Positions 7,845 to 16,091 of a stretch of 64,000 bases of DNA are shown here, one piece after another. The stretch lies in assembly GCF_008180415.1 (NCBI RefSeq), contig NZ_VTEI01000003.1, positions 705,556-769,555 on the forward strand. Direction: 5' to 3'. The translations under genes and the position numbers were made by a program. The notes below the pieces were generated by a model. That model ran no database searches, had not been told where the DNA came from, and saw nothing but the letters and a program-made list of their open reading frames with translations. The DNA comes from Rossellomorea vietnamensis (GTDB taxonomy: Bacteria; Bacillota; Bacilli; Bacillales; Bacillaceae_B). The first letter of the stretch is position 1; every line of letters begins with the position of its first letter.

Positions 7845-10800
7845 TTAGCTTAGATTATTTAGATAAGTGGTAATTAATATACTCAATTCGCGATTCACTT
7901 CTTCTTCAGACAACTCAGAGTCATGTGCTATTTTAGAAAGATGTGATAATGCTACATGATTTTCGTTATCCTTATCATATTTTTCAATGCGAAGAGGCAA
8001 ATCAGTTTTAAATGACCTTGAGTCAGATGAGTCAATTATATAATTCGTTGCAATATCAGAATTCATTACCGCACAAATATAATGGGCTTCATCCTCAGTT
8101 ATAAAGTTTCCTTCATTATCTTGTGAAATGGAGCATGCATGGTCTAAAAGGAGATACATTTTTTCCTCATTCCATGGGGTCATACCTTTTTTAATTACTG
8201 TTGAAACCCATTTTGTATTATTTCTAAATGCAACTCTTACCGGTGCAAATGTGTAGGGACCAACTCGTGTAATGCTATAAAATTCCCCCTTTTTACCTTG
8301 AACTCTTTGGTTATAATCTGTTTTTCCAATATCATCACGGACTGAATCATAATAGTTCAGTAGACTTTTTGATTCTAACTCCAATTCCTCCCGAGGTATT
8401 GGTCTTTTTAAGTCAGTTGATTTATATGGAAATGGTGCTACAAACTTTACTTTTTCTAAGCCAAAACGTACAATATTTGGTCCCTCAATTACAGGGTATA
8501 AAAATTTCGTATCCATTAACACCTGTCGTACAGCAACTTTTCTTTCCGATTTCTTATTTTGGTAATTACTTACCCATACCTTATTCGCAGTAGTTCTAGC
8601 CCTCTCATCAAGAACCTCAAGAATAATAGCTTCTTTAGGATATAGTCCTAAACCAACACGTCCTTTGTATTCACTTTGCCCAGCAATTAACTTCATTTTT
8701 GGAATATCACCAACGTTTCGAGTGTCAGTAAAAGTGAAATTGTTATAATGTTCCGATGCCATATACGCAATCTTATCAATAGGATTAAACTTATCTGCTA
8801 TTGCCTCAAAGTTTTTATATTTCTTTTCAAAGATATTTTCACCTCTGCGCTTTTCATACATTACAACAGGTATTAGTTCTTCTTGAGGTTCATCACTCTT
8901 CTTAAAATAGTAAGTCATGAACTTCTCCGTCACTGGTTTAAAAGGGTCACCTGATTTTGACCAATCGATAAACTCATCATAGTTTAGATTGCCACTTCGC
9001 ACTTGGACTAACTCTCTAAATCCTGCATATGTTTGTTGGAACGCTATTGACTTCGGCATAAGGAAGCCCATTACCCCTTCCGACTCTAACCAATTATCTG
9101 CAACAACGTTTGCAATAAGAGCACATAGATTTAGATTGATTCCTCCAGTAAAGTTATCCCCCGAAAAAACGTGTTGTTCAAGAGAAGCTCGTTTTAAAAT
9201 CTCACGATATCCGTCAGGTAATGCCTTCCAGTCAATCCATGGTGGATTAGAAGCGATTAAATTAAACTTTCCATCTACCATAGTACTTAACACGCTGAAG
9301 ATAGTTCTTATCCAGGCTCTACTCCATCCCTTCTGCATTAAGTAAACAGTACTTTCTACGAATTCTTCTACCGAGGATTGAATCTCTTCATTTGTATAAT
9401 CACAGAGGTCTAATAACATTTTAGTAAGATTAGAAGTGTTGACCTCCTCACTTTTAAAGATTTCTGCTTCAAAACTTTGAGTGACAGAAATAAATTCATG
9501 ATGCATCAACATCATTTTTGGCAATCTAAAGTTAAGAGAGTTTAAATCATCTTCGTTTATTTCATATGAAATAAAATCTGTCTTCATAATATTGGAAACT
9601 TTTGGAACTAATGCTGCATCACCATATTTTACTGGAAAAACTATTGATTGAAGTCCATCTTCAACATCGATAAATCTTGCAATGGCAATAAAGTAATTAA
9701 TTCGGCAAGTTAATACTGCTAGCGGATTAATGTCATAGCCATAAACCCTTTTTAGAACATTCTTTAAGATAATTGAATTGTCTTTATCTGCTTCTTCTCT
9801 AAGAACATATTCAATCATTTTCATGACAAATGTCCCAGAACCACAACAGGGGTCTATTCCTCTCCAAAGTGGATTTAACTTACGAATTTCATTAAGTTTT
9901 CGATTCACTACATGGTCCGCCAGCCAATCCGGAGTGTAGTATTCCCCAAGTGAGTGCCGAACTTCTTTGGGGATAATCGATTGATACAAAACTTTGAAAA
10001 AGTCATGTACATTTCCCCTATTAAATAACCTTTGACTAGGGTCATACTCAGATAAAATCTCAATACTCTTGGTAAGACATGAAAAGATGTTTTCATCCCA
10101 AACCTCTTCATGAAGATACCATGAGAAGAAGTCTCCTTCTAAGAGATTGAGAATCCCGACCTGTTTAAAGATTTCTCCGGATTCTATTGCACTTAAGCCA
10201 CTTCTTAAACCTCTCGAATCTAAACGTGCTAGCTCATCGAATTTTAAAGAGAAATGGGAACTCTTGAAGAATATCTCAGTTGTTACATTATATGCAATGA
10301 GCTTAATAAGAACGACATAGGCTGTATGCAAACAGAATAGTGCCTTTGTTTCATCAATCTTACCAACAGGGACATCGAAGTAATTAGCAAGGACATTCTT
10401 TCTATCTTTAATACTTTTAGTATTATTGTCGTTATGCCCACCTAACTTGAAGATTTTCTCCCATTCACTTTCATATTTCGTTTCCCCTTCTTTTTGATTG
10501 GTGATAAGTTTGTCATAAAGTGTTTTTGCAAGGTTGATAGTTACTTGGTTTGATGAATCTAAACTAAAGTCAGCAACCAACTCCTTGGCAGATAACTCTT
10601 TTCGACCTAATGAAAGGTATACCTTTATTAACTCTTTTAATGTCTTTAAGTTAAAGTTCTGCAGAGGAGACACAATCTTCTTCCCACTCGAGTAAGAAAG
10701 AAATACAATATTTTTTCCATCTGTTAGAACACCAAAATATTTATCGATATGCACCTCTTCATTTCGAGAAATATTCTGTAGGTATTCATCCAACTGATTC

Positions 10801-11603
10801 TTATTCTTCTCCAAATCAACCAAAATGTCTTGCTTATACTCCGTAATTACATTACTAAAGCGTGAATCGGCTCGTTTATTTTGCTTATGTCGATACCTTA
10901 AAGATTTTTCCTCAGTATTATCATTAATAACTACTGATTCCTCTCGGATTGGAGCATAATCCTCCCCAAAATACTTCAATATTTCAGAAATTTTATTCTC
11001 GATTCTCGAAGCAATAGTTGCTTCTGAATTAGCCTTTGTACAACTATCGACTACTTGCAGTGCAGTTGCCCTCAATTTTTCTTCAAAATCCTTAGATTCA
11101 ATTAGAGCTACATGAACTTCCTGAATTAAATCTGGATTTGTTGGAAGCCCTGATTGAAGCGTTACTACGTTCTTCGGTACTTTTGATATTTTCTTCAATA
11201 ACTTCTGTTTATCTGCATCAAGCTTTAGTGTATCCAGCTTAAATTTACAGACAGGACAAACAGCAGCAGTGTTTTTAAAGTTAATGTCGCCAGGTTCCAA
11301 CTGATAAATTGTTAAATAAGGAGTATTTTTTAGCTCCTCCGGTACGGAATCTTCACATAGCTCACATTTGCTATTGGCTCGTTCCAAAACTCGTTGATTA
11401 ACATCTCCGTACCCTTCGAGCTCTTCCTTTATTAAGGACGAAACTTCTACATTGAAAAAGTCTGCAATTTTCCTAATGTGGGCTATTGTAGGTGATTTAC
11501 TACCATTCTCATATGACCGAATTGAATTTGTAGTTATACCTACTCTTTCAGCAAACTCCTTTTGAGAAAGATTCTTGCTTGTTCGCAGTTCTTTTAAGTT
11601 CAA
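7845..11603 (-). CDS. Single-chain restriction-modification enzyme with N-terminal Xre regulator domain (type IIG-like)
   Basis: One polypeptide of about 1,250 residues combines four parts; numbers count from the ATG at 11648. Residues 17-72 are an Xre/Cro helix-turn-helix (LSQKEFAERVGITTNSIRSYENG). Residues 95-134 contain CELC and CPVC with an HNH-like spacing whose catalytic histidines are missing. D261, E270 and K272 in RADSRFSNVITEYK fit a PD-(D/E)XK nuclease. SLGEYYTPDWLA, DPCCGSGTF (599-607) and NPPW (801-804) are the hallmarks of an N6-adenine methyltransferase of the Eco57I/type IIG class, and the last 430 residues would read the target. It would methylate host DNA and cut unmodified DNA. 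A TTG at 11603 after AGAGGAG is a likelier start than the nearly leaderless ATG at 11648. An enzyme carrying its own Xre domain suggests self-regulation. Confidence 0.85.
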   Translation of the reverse strand: MNLKELRTSKNLSQKEFAERVGITTNSIRSYENGSKSPTIAHIRKIADFFNVEVSSLIKEELEGYGDVNQRVLERANSKCELCEDSVPEELKNTPYLTIYQLEPGDINFKNTAAVCPVCKFKLDTLKLDADKQKLLKKISKVPKNVVTLQSGLPTNPDLIQEVHVALIESKDFEEKLRATALQVVDSCTKANSEATIASRIENKISEILKYFGEDYAPIREESVVINDNTEEKSLRYRHKQNKRADSRFSNVITEYKQDILVDLEKNKNQLDEYLQNISRNEEVHIDKYFGVLTDGKNIVFLSYSSGKKIVSPLQNFNLKTLKELIKVYLSLGRKELSAKELVADFSLDSSNQVTINLAKTLYDKLITNQKEGETKYESEWEKIFKLGGHNDNNTKSIKDRKNVLANYFDVPVGKIDETKALFCLHTAYVVLIKLIAYNVTTEIFFKSSHFSLKFDELARLDSRGLRSGLSAIESGEIFKQVGILNLLEGDFFSWYLHEEVWDENIFSCLTKSIEILSEYDPSQRLFNRGNVHDFFKVLYQSIIPKEVRHSLGEYYTPDWLADHVVNRKLNEIRKLNPLWRGIDPCCGSGTFVMKMIEYVLREEADKDNSIILKNVLKRVYGYDINPLAVLTCRINYFIAIARFIDVEDGLQSIVFPVKYGDAALVPKVSNIMKTDFISYEINEDDLNSLNFRLPKMMLMHHEFISVTQSFEAEIFKSEEVNTSNLTKMLLDLCDYTNEEIQSSVEEFVESTVYLMQKGWSRAWIRTIFSVLSTMVDGKFNLIASNPPWIDWKALPDGYREILKRASLEQHVFSGDNFTGGINLNLCALIANVVADNWLESEGVMGFLMPKSIAFQQTYAGFRELVQVRSGNLNYDEFIDWSKSGDPFKPVTEKFMTYYFKKSDEPQEELIPVVMYEKRRGENIFEKKYKNFEAIADKFNPIDKIAYMASEHYNNFTFTDTRNVGDIPKMKLIAGQSEYKGRVGLGLYPKEAIILEVLDERARTTANKVWVSNYQNKKSERKVAVRQVLMDTKFLYPVIEGPNIVRFGLEKVKFVAPFPYKSTDLKRPIPREELELESKSLLNYYDSVRDDIGKTDYNQRVQGKKGEFYSITRVGPYTFAPVRVAFRNNTKWVSTVIKKGMTPWNEEKMYLLLDHACSISQDNEGNFITEDEAHYICAVMNSDIATNYIIDSSDSRSFKTDLPLRIEKYDKDNENHVALSHLSKIAHDSELSEEEVNRELSILITTYLNNLS

Positions 11604-11623
11604 TTCTACCCGCTCCTCTTTTG

Positions 11624-11743
11624 TGCGCATTTTATCAATTGCTAACATTTTCTAACTTGATTATATGCGCACAAAATAAAAAAGTCAAACTTTTATTGCG
11701 CAATTCCTTAAATTTTAAAAATACACCTATTTTAAAAAGCGCA
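11624..11743. promoter_or_regulatory. Cluster of TGCGCA palindromes around the promoter (putative operator)
   Basis: TGCGCA occurs at 11624-11629, 11666-11671 and 11697-11702, and GCGCA at 11739-11743. The first two lie in inverted GTGCGCAT/ATGCGCAC contexts. One box is inside the promoter spacer and one abuts the -35 element. They are candidate binding sites for the Xre domain of the downstream enzyme. Confidence 0.6.
11660..11688 (-). promoter_or_regulatory. Consensus sigma-A promoter of the restriction-modification gene
   Basis: TTGACT (complement of 11683-11688) and TATAAT (complement of 11660-11665) are separated by exactly 17 bases. Transcription should begin near 11653, only about five bases before the ATG at 11648 and about 50 before the TTG at 11603. 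Confidence 0.85.
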
Positions 11744-11772
11744 CAAAAACCCTCTTTCTTTACATAAGAGGG
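11744..11772 (-). terminator. Terminator between rlmH and the mobile element
   Basis: On the minus strand CCCTCTT pairs with AAGAGGG over a 9-base loop, followed by TTTTTG. It would end rlmH transcription before the element's first gene. Confidence 0.8.
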
Positions 11773-11804
11773 TACGACTTTATAATTTTGTATTTATTTA
11801 TCCA

Positions 11805-11835
11805 AAACCTCATTTACTTATGGTACGGTTCCCCC
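11805..11835. other. Predicted attachment junction of the SCC-like element at the rlmH 3' end
   Basis: The last codons of rlmH read GAACCGTACCATAAGTAA on the minus strand, encoding EPYHK-stop. Staphylococcal SCC elements recombine in the same last codons of rlmH (EAYHK-stop). The gene remains intact, as expected if the element supplies or preserves the terminal bases. The matching copy at the other end lies outside the window. Confidence 0.5.
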
Positions 11836-12293
11836 CGATTAATCCGAAAAGCTCGATAAACCTGCTCAACTAGTATCAGCCTCATCAACTGATGGGGAAA
11901 GGTCATCTTTGAGAAAGAAAGAGTCTCATTGGAACGCTTCAATACCTCATCACTCAAACCCAGAGAACCTCCTATAACGAAAGCAACTTTACTTTTCCCA
12001 TACGTAGCAAGTTTGTCCAGGTTATCAGCCAGGTCCTCGGAGGTTCTCATTTTCCCTTCGATCGCCAATGCAATGACATGTGCATCCGGGGAGATTTTGG
12101 CGAGGATCCGCTCTCCCTCTTTTCCTTTGACCTGAATCATTTCCGTTTCACTTAATTCTTCAGGAGCTTTTTCGTCGGAAACCTCAATGACTTCGACTTT
12201 GGCGTATGCACTCAGACGTTTTAAATATTCATCGATTCCTTGCTTGAGATATTTTTCTTTTAATTTACCAACCGTTACTATTGAGATATTCAC
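11814..12293 (-). CDS. rlmH: 23S rRNA pseudouridine-1915 N3-methyltransferase
   Basis: RlmH is a small homodimeric SPOUT methyltransferase that methylates pseudouridine 1915 in helix 69 of 23S rRNA on the assembled 70S ribosome, using S-adenosylmethionine. The 159-residue product has the family length and shows [15 protein letters not shown] at the start, the trefoil-knot signature [13 protein letters not shown], and the conserved C-terminus [21 protein letters not shown]. Translation starts at GTG (12293). The end of the gene is the known integration site of staphylococcal SCC elements, and here too foreign DNA begins immediately after the stop. A cluster of DnaA boxes lies just upstream, as at the B. 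subtilis homologue yydA. Confidence 0.97.
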   Translation of the reverse strand: MNISIVTVGKLKEKYLKQGIDEYLKRLSAYAKVEVIEVSDEKAPEELSETEMIQVKGKEGERILAKISPDAHVIALAIEGKMRTSEDLADNLDKLATYGKSKVAFVIGGSLGLSDEVLKRSNETLSFSKMTFPHQLMRLILVEQVYRAFRINRGEPYHK

Positions 12294-12387
12294 AATTCAC
12301 ACTCGCTTTATAACCGATTTACAAACACGTTATCCACAAAAGTTATACACATATCCACAATTACTATCCACATATCGTATGGGAATA

Positions 12388-12546
12388 TTAGTTCGCCACT
12401 ATATATTCTGCTGATTTATCGCAATATTCACAAGTTGTGGATAATTTTTGCTGGGCTGTTAATTGTTCCAATTTTGGAGCAACTTCATATTCATCCACAA
12501 TGATGTCCATCGCAAGCTCTACGTGTTCAATGCAGCAATAGATCAT
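12388..12546 (-). CDS. yyzF: YyzF-type CxxH/CxxC small protein
   Basis: This 52-residue protein starts MIYCCIEHVELAMDIIVDEY and ends with CEYCDKSAEYIVAN. The CCIEH and CEYC motifs could bind a metal ion, probably zinc. It matches the small YyzF family found beside htrA and rlmH in Bacillus. Its function is unknown. The ATG at 12546 is preceded by GGAGGG at seven bases; a longer frame to 12570 lacks a ribosome-binding site. DnaA boxes lie on both sides and one within the coding region. Confidence 0.8.
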   Translation of the reverse strand: MIYCCIEHVELAMDIIVDEYEVAPKLEQLTAQQKLSTTCEYCDKSAEYIVAN

Positions 12547-12612
12547 ACTTTTTCCCTCCACTCTAAACATGGTACATTATCTTATTAATTTATCCACAAG
12601 TCATCATATCAT

Positions 12613-12654
12613 TAAAAAATAAAGCAGGAAAGTGCCCGGCACCTTCCTGCTTTT
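12613..12654 (-). terminator. Terminator of htrA
   Basis: On the minus strand AAAGCAGGAA pairs with TTCCTGCTTT around a GC-rich loop, followed by ATTTTTTA. It starts 13 bases after the htrA stop codon. Confidence 0.85.
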
Positions 12655-12666
12655 AAGTTATCCACA

Positions 12667-13887
12667 TTACAGACGTGATTCATCCGTAAGCTTTATTTGA
12701 ACTGTTTGCTGCTCACCGTTTCTATATATTGTGACTTCCATTTGATCGCCGACTTCTTTTTCATTATAAAGATGCTTGCGAAGCTGGATAATATCGCTGA
12801 TTCTTTCCCCATCAAGTTCTATGATGACATCCAGTTCCTGAAGCCCAGCTTGAGCTGCCGGAGAGTTTGGTACAACTTGCCGGACCATTACGCCGTCTTT
12901 TACCTCCTCAGGAAGTTTCAGCGTTTCCTGCTGGTGATACGCTGTGATTTCATTGACGTTTTCCAAGGAAACTCCCATTGCCGGGCGTTTAACTTCACCA
13001 AATTCTTCAAGATCCTCTATAATGGGCTGAGCTGCATTGATCGGAATCGCAAGGCCGATCCCCTCAACTGCATCCTGGGCTATCTTCATGGAATTGATCC
13101 CGATCAACTGACCGGCGATATTGACTAATGCCCCGCCAGAGTTACCCGGGTTAATGGCCGCGTCGGTTTGGATGACCTCCGCCTGCCAGTCTTCTATACC
13201 ATCTTGGTTCACATCGACAGGGATCGTACGCTCAAGGCCAGAAATAATCCCTTGGGTAACAGAACCTGAGAAAGCCAGGCCTAATGGGTTTCCTATAGCA
13301 AGAACCGGCTCTCCCGTCCTAAGCTCATCTGAATTACCGAATTCAGCTACAGCTTCAATTTCTGCCGCCTCTACTTCCAGAACAGCAAGGTCTGTCCAGA
13401 CATCGCCGCCTCTTAACTGTGCGGGCAGCTTGGTGCCATCTGAAAGTGTCACTTCAAGCTGGTCAGCATCTTGGATAACATGATAGTTTGTGGCTATGTA
13501 TGCTTGCCCACCAGCTTTCTTATAGATGACCCCAGATCCAGTTCCAGCCTCTTGCCCCGTTTGTTCCCAAAAGCTCTGGGAACGGATATTGCTAATCCCT
13601 ACTACAGCATCTTCAGCTTTTTGAACAGCTTCTGTCACATCTGTCGTGACATTTACGGAAAGGTTCCTGCTTTCCCCGTTTTGGCCGTTATGATAGTTTT
13701 CATCCGTTTCAGCCAAATTGCTGCCTGGATTATACGGAAGCACATCCCAATCCGCTAATTTCGGCAATGCAACTATGACAAGAATCGCCCCTAATATGAT
13801 ACCTATAAGGCTTGCCAGAAAGTAGCCTCCGCGGTTCCCTTTTTGTTTGGACCTTGTATTTTCATAATCCTGATCATAATAACCCAT
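12667..13887 (-). CDS. htrC: HtrA-type membrane-anchored serine protease with PDZ domain
   Basis: The protein degrades or chaperones misfolded proteins at the outer face of the membrane. Residues 20-42 form one transmembrane anchor. The trypsin-like domain carries H136 (ATNYHV), D166 (WTDLAVL) and S250 (NPGNSGGAL), a complete triad. Residues about 300-400 form a single PDZ domain (PNSPAAQAGLQELDVIIELDG). The 406-residue length is normal for Bacillus YyxA/HtrC, and the position downstream of walJ is the conserved one. A 390-base spacer holding an inverted-repeat element separates it from walJ, so it probably has its own promoter; I saw no clear CssR site. Confidence 0.93.
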   Translation of the reverse strand: MGYYDQDYENTRSKQKGNRGGYFLASLIGIILGAILVIVALPKLADWDVLPYNPGSNLAETDENYHNGQNGESRNLSVNVTTDVTEAVQKAEDAVVGISNIRSQSFWEQTGQEAGTGSGVIYKKAGGQAYIATNYHVIQDADQLEVTLSDGTKLPAQLRGGDVWTDLAVLEVEAAEIEAVAEFGNSDELRTGEPVLAIGNPLGLAFSGSVTQGIISGLERTIPVDVNQDGIEDWQAEVIQTDAAINPGNSGGALVNIAGQLIGINSMKIAQDAVEGIGLAIPINAAQPIIEDLEEFGEVKRPAMGVSLENVNEITAYHQQETLKLPEEVKDGVMVRQVVPNSPAAQAGLQELDVIIELDGERISDIIQLRKHLYNEKEVGDQMEVTIYRNGEQQTVQIKLTDESRL

Positions 13888-14073
13888 CTGCTGCTACATC
13901 CTTTCCTCTACATCTTTAATATTTTTCCTTCATAATCAAAAATATAGTCAGGTAAAATGGAAATTTGCTTTCATTTTATAAGATATTTTGGGATTTATCC
14001 ACTTCCAGCGTGTTTCTGTAGACTAATTTCTTTATTTCCTGTTTAAAAGCATTCAGGGTCACCATACATAATA

Positions 14074-14270
14074 AAGGCTCTTTTAGTAAGTTTTATTGCT
14101 ATATTATATAAATTTCGTCAGATATCGCTATTATTCACAGCTATTCTGGTAAGCATGAGAAAAGAGCTTTACTTCTGTTTAGAGAGAAAAACCTTATTCG
14201 GGAGAGAACCCTTCTCTTGGGATATTTCTGAAGGAACAATAAATAAGAACAAAGTCTATTTAATGGCCTT
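14074..14270 (-). repeat. Terminal-inverted-repeat element, copy 1 (reverse orientation)
   Basis: The sequence begins AAAGGCTCTTTTAGTAAG and ends GTCTATTTAATGGCCTT, the reverse of the common element (ends GGCTGTTTTCGCAT... and ...TTTACGAAAAGAGCC). The internal 'gagagaaaaaccttattcggg' core segment is also recognisable. It is the most diverged copy. Confidence 0.65.
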
Positions 14271-14326
14271 TTTCTAAAAATTATAGCTTTAGAATGAGAT
14301 TTTACTTTCATCCCCCTCTATGTAGA

Positions 14327-14366
14327 AGGATTGGAGCGGAGTCGTGCGCCTGGAGCGGAAATCCAA
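14327..14366. repeat. Palindromic 'ggagcgga' repeat
   Basis: ATTGGAGCGGA at the left is mirrored by TGGAGCGGAAATCCAAT. Related sequence recurs at 20.3, 34.97 and 43.85-44.12 kb, so this is a dispersed Bacillus repeat rather than a gene. Confidence 0.6.
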
Positions 14367-14413
14367 TATGATTAAGAAAGCCAAAATCTTTGCAAAACAG
14401 CCTTCCGAAAAAT

Positions 14414-14450
14414 CAAAAAAAAGATGAAAGCCAAGAGAGCTTTCATCCTT
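14414..14450 (-). terminator. Terminator of the walRKHIJ operon
   Basis: On the minus strand GATGAAAGC pairs with GCTTTCATC over the loop TCTCTTG, and the stem runs into TTTTTTT. It lies about 30 bases after the walJ stop. Confidence 0.85.
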
Positions 14451-14481
14451 TAATTCCTTTTCCTTTAATATCCTAAACACT

Positions 14482-15276
14482 TTAGATAGCTACAAGTTCC
14501 GTTGGGTTCTTAGGATCGGTATCGAGAAGATTGAACTGCTCACCCACTCTGACTCCTTTTGATTCAAGTGTTTGAGAAACACTCATCCTTGCAAGGTCTT
14601 TCATATTATTATCTTTACTCAAGTGAGCAAGATAGATACTTTTCGTCTGGTCACCGAACACTTCGCTCATCGCAATGGCTGCATCCTCATTGGATACATG
14701 TCCCACATCACTAAGGATACGGCGCTTTATGCTCCAAGGATAACGGCACATTCTGAGCATGTCCACATCGTGATTGCTTTCAAATACATACGTGTTGGCA
14801 TTAGAGATGATGCCCTTCATGCGGTCGCTGACATAACCTGTGTCCGTTACAAGGACCAGCTTTCTTCCTTCATGGTGGAATGTATAGAACATCGGCTCGG
14901 CTGCGTCATGGGAAACCCCGAATGATTCGATATCAAGGGAGCCGAATGTTTGAACCTTTTCCATGCCGAACTCGAATTTTTGCTCCAGCGGGACATTGCC
15001 GATTAGAGGGTCCATTGCCTTCCACGTTTTTGCATTTGCATATATAGGCAGGCCGTATTTTCTGGCCAGGATTCCAATTCCTTTTATATGGTCACTGTGC
15101 TCATGGGTCACCAGGATGCCTGTTAGCTCCTTGATGTTCCGGCCAATCTTCTGAAACAATGCTTCCATTTGTTTTCCGCTTAGACCAGCATCCACGAGGA
15201 ATGAGTTCTGGTCTGTTTCAACAAAAATGGCATTTCCCGTACTTCCGCTCGCAAGTACACTAAAATGCATAGACAT
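14482..15276 (-). CDS. walJ: WalJ metallo-beta-lactamase-fold exonuclease
   Basis: WalJ (YycJ) is a metallo-beta-lactamase-fold nuclease encoded with the WalRK system and linked in Bacillus to coordination of cell division with replication and to mismatch repair. The sequence shows [10 protein letters not shown] at the start, the metal ligands in [11 protein letters not shown] near residue 60, LVTDTGY in the middle and AHLSKDNN near the end. The ATG at 15276, placed eight bases after GGAG, gives 264 residues, the normal length. The start overlaps the end of walI. It is the last gene of the operon. Confidence 0.95.
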   Translation of the reverse strand: MSMHFSVLASGSTGNAIFVETDQNSFLVDAGLSGKQMEALFQKIGRNIKELTGILVTHEHSDHIKGIGILARKYGLPIYANAKTWKAMDPLIGNVPLEQKFEFGMEKVQTFGSLDIESFGVSHDAAEPMFYTFHHEGRKLVLVTDTGYVSDRMKGIISNANTYVFESNHDVDMLRMCRYPWSIKRRILSDVGHVSNEDAAIAMSEVFGDQTKSIYLAHLSKDNNMKDLARMSVSQTLESKGVRVGEQFNLLDTDPKNPTELVAI

Positions 15277-15281
15277 TTCTC

Positions 15282-16091
15282 TCACTCCAGTATTTCTTTT
15301 TCTGTATTGGTGAACTCGATAATATTGCCCTCAAAGGCATTCACGAAATGATGCTCTGTTTCCCCATCTCTTGTCACGGTAAAATGCCAGGCGGGACTTA
15401 ACACTTGCCGCTCTGCCTCCGGTACAAGAGTATAGAAACCGATTTCCGGTGTCCTGATTGAACTGTCAGGAAGCAGCTTATCTTTGTCATACAAGGTCTC
15501 CACCGCTTGTATCGGCGAAATGACAGATTTCTTTTCGGTAAACTCTTCAAAATCTGTCATCAAGGTTTGAGTATAGGAGACAATTTTGCGATCTTCATTA
15601 AAGTAAATCGCCAGCTCGCCATTTATATTTTTAAATATGGGCTTGCCCTTATAATTTTGGTAATAAAGGATTCTCTGCTGTTCTTCATCAATACCCCAAA
15701 ACGAATAGGAATCGCCTTTCAGGACATTTTTGTTAATGAAATCAGTAAGCTCCTCCGGTTTAAACTTTTCGCTTAACACGTATTCTGTATCTTCAAAGGT
15801 TGAAGAGATTGTGGTGGAATTAGCAATTTCGACAGATTGATTCTTAAGATCCTTAATATCTTCAGCAGTAAATGCCTTTGTAATGGCATTGATATATGGC
15901 TGTTTCTCCGGTTCTTTTGAAAGAGGCTGTTCATACTCGATACCATCAACCTGAAGCTGATCCTCAAACTTCGTCTCTCCAAGAAAATCGTACTGACTTT
16001 CATTATACTTGTTTATGAAGAGTGTTAACAGGAAAATGTCCAAGATTAGAAACACAATGATAAAAATTGTTTTGGTTTTACTCCAATCCAA
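15282..16091 (-). CDS. walI: WalI, membrane regulator of WalK
   Basis: WalI (YycI) works with WalH at the membrane to restrain the WalK kinase in B. subtilis. Residues 1-25 from the TTG start ([20 protein letters not shown]) form a single N-terminal transmembrane helix, and the rest is an extracytoplasmic domain with the YycI pattern. The TTG at 16091, preceded by GGGGAGGG, is preferred; a longer frame to 16223 would add 44 unrelated residues inside walH. It overlaps the walH stop by 14 bases. Length is 269 residues. Confidence 0.93.
   Translation of the reverse strand: MDWSKTKTIFIIVFLILDIFLLTLFINKYNESQYDFLGETKFEDQLQVDGIEYEQPLSKEPEKQPYINAITKAFTAEDIKDLKNQSVEIANSTTISSTFEDTEYVLSEKFKPEELTDFINKNVLKGDSYSFWGIDEEQQRILYYQNYKGKPIFKNINGELAIYFNEDRKIVSYTQTLMTDFEEFTEKKSVISPIQAVETLYDKDKLLPDSSIRTPEIGFYTLVPEAERQVLSPAWHFTVTRDGETEHHFVNAFEGNIIEFTNTEKEILE

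Larger units (their letters stand above)
1..11813. mobile_element. SCC-like integrative element inserted at the 3' end of rlmH (left end outside window)
   Basis: All genes in this block lie on the minus strand and none belongs to the conserved Bacillus origin region that begins with rlmH. The block starts immediately after the rlmH stop codon. It contains a large serine recombinase, a second short serine-recombinase-like protein, a D5/P4-type helicase, DUF1643, DUF960 and RadC-like proteins, and a restriction-modification gene. In staphylococci, SCC elements integrate by Ccr serine recombinases into the last codons of rlmH and carry a cch helicase next to ccr, DUF960/DUF1643 genes and often restriction systems. 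The correspondence in both gene content and target is close. The far end and its attachment site are not visible, so size and completeness are unknown. Confidence 0.8.
12330..12666. promoter_or_regulatory. DnaA-box cluster upstream of rlmH and across yyzF
   Basis: Perfect TTATCCACA occurs at 12330-12338, 12590-12598 and 12658-12666, and its reverse TGTGGATAA at 12436-12444. Near matches are TTATACACA (12343-12351), ATATCCACA (12351-12359) and CTATCCACA (12364-12372). B. subtilis is known to have a regulatory DnaA-box cluster at yydA, the rlmH homologue, that titrates DnaA and restrains initiation. Confidence 0.8.
13888..14481. other. Spacer between walJ and htrA
   Basis: This 594-base spacer holds a reversed copy of the terminal-inverted-repeat element (14074-14270), a palindromic 'ggagcgga' repeat (14327-14366) and the walJ terminator. 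A 63-codon frame across the repeats has no ribosome-binding site and resembles no protein. Confidence 0.7.

Noticed and set aside
14289..14480. 63-codon frame downstream of walJ
   Set aside because: It spans the walJ terminator and a dispersed palindromic repeat.
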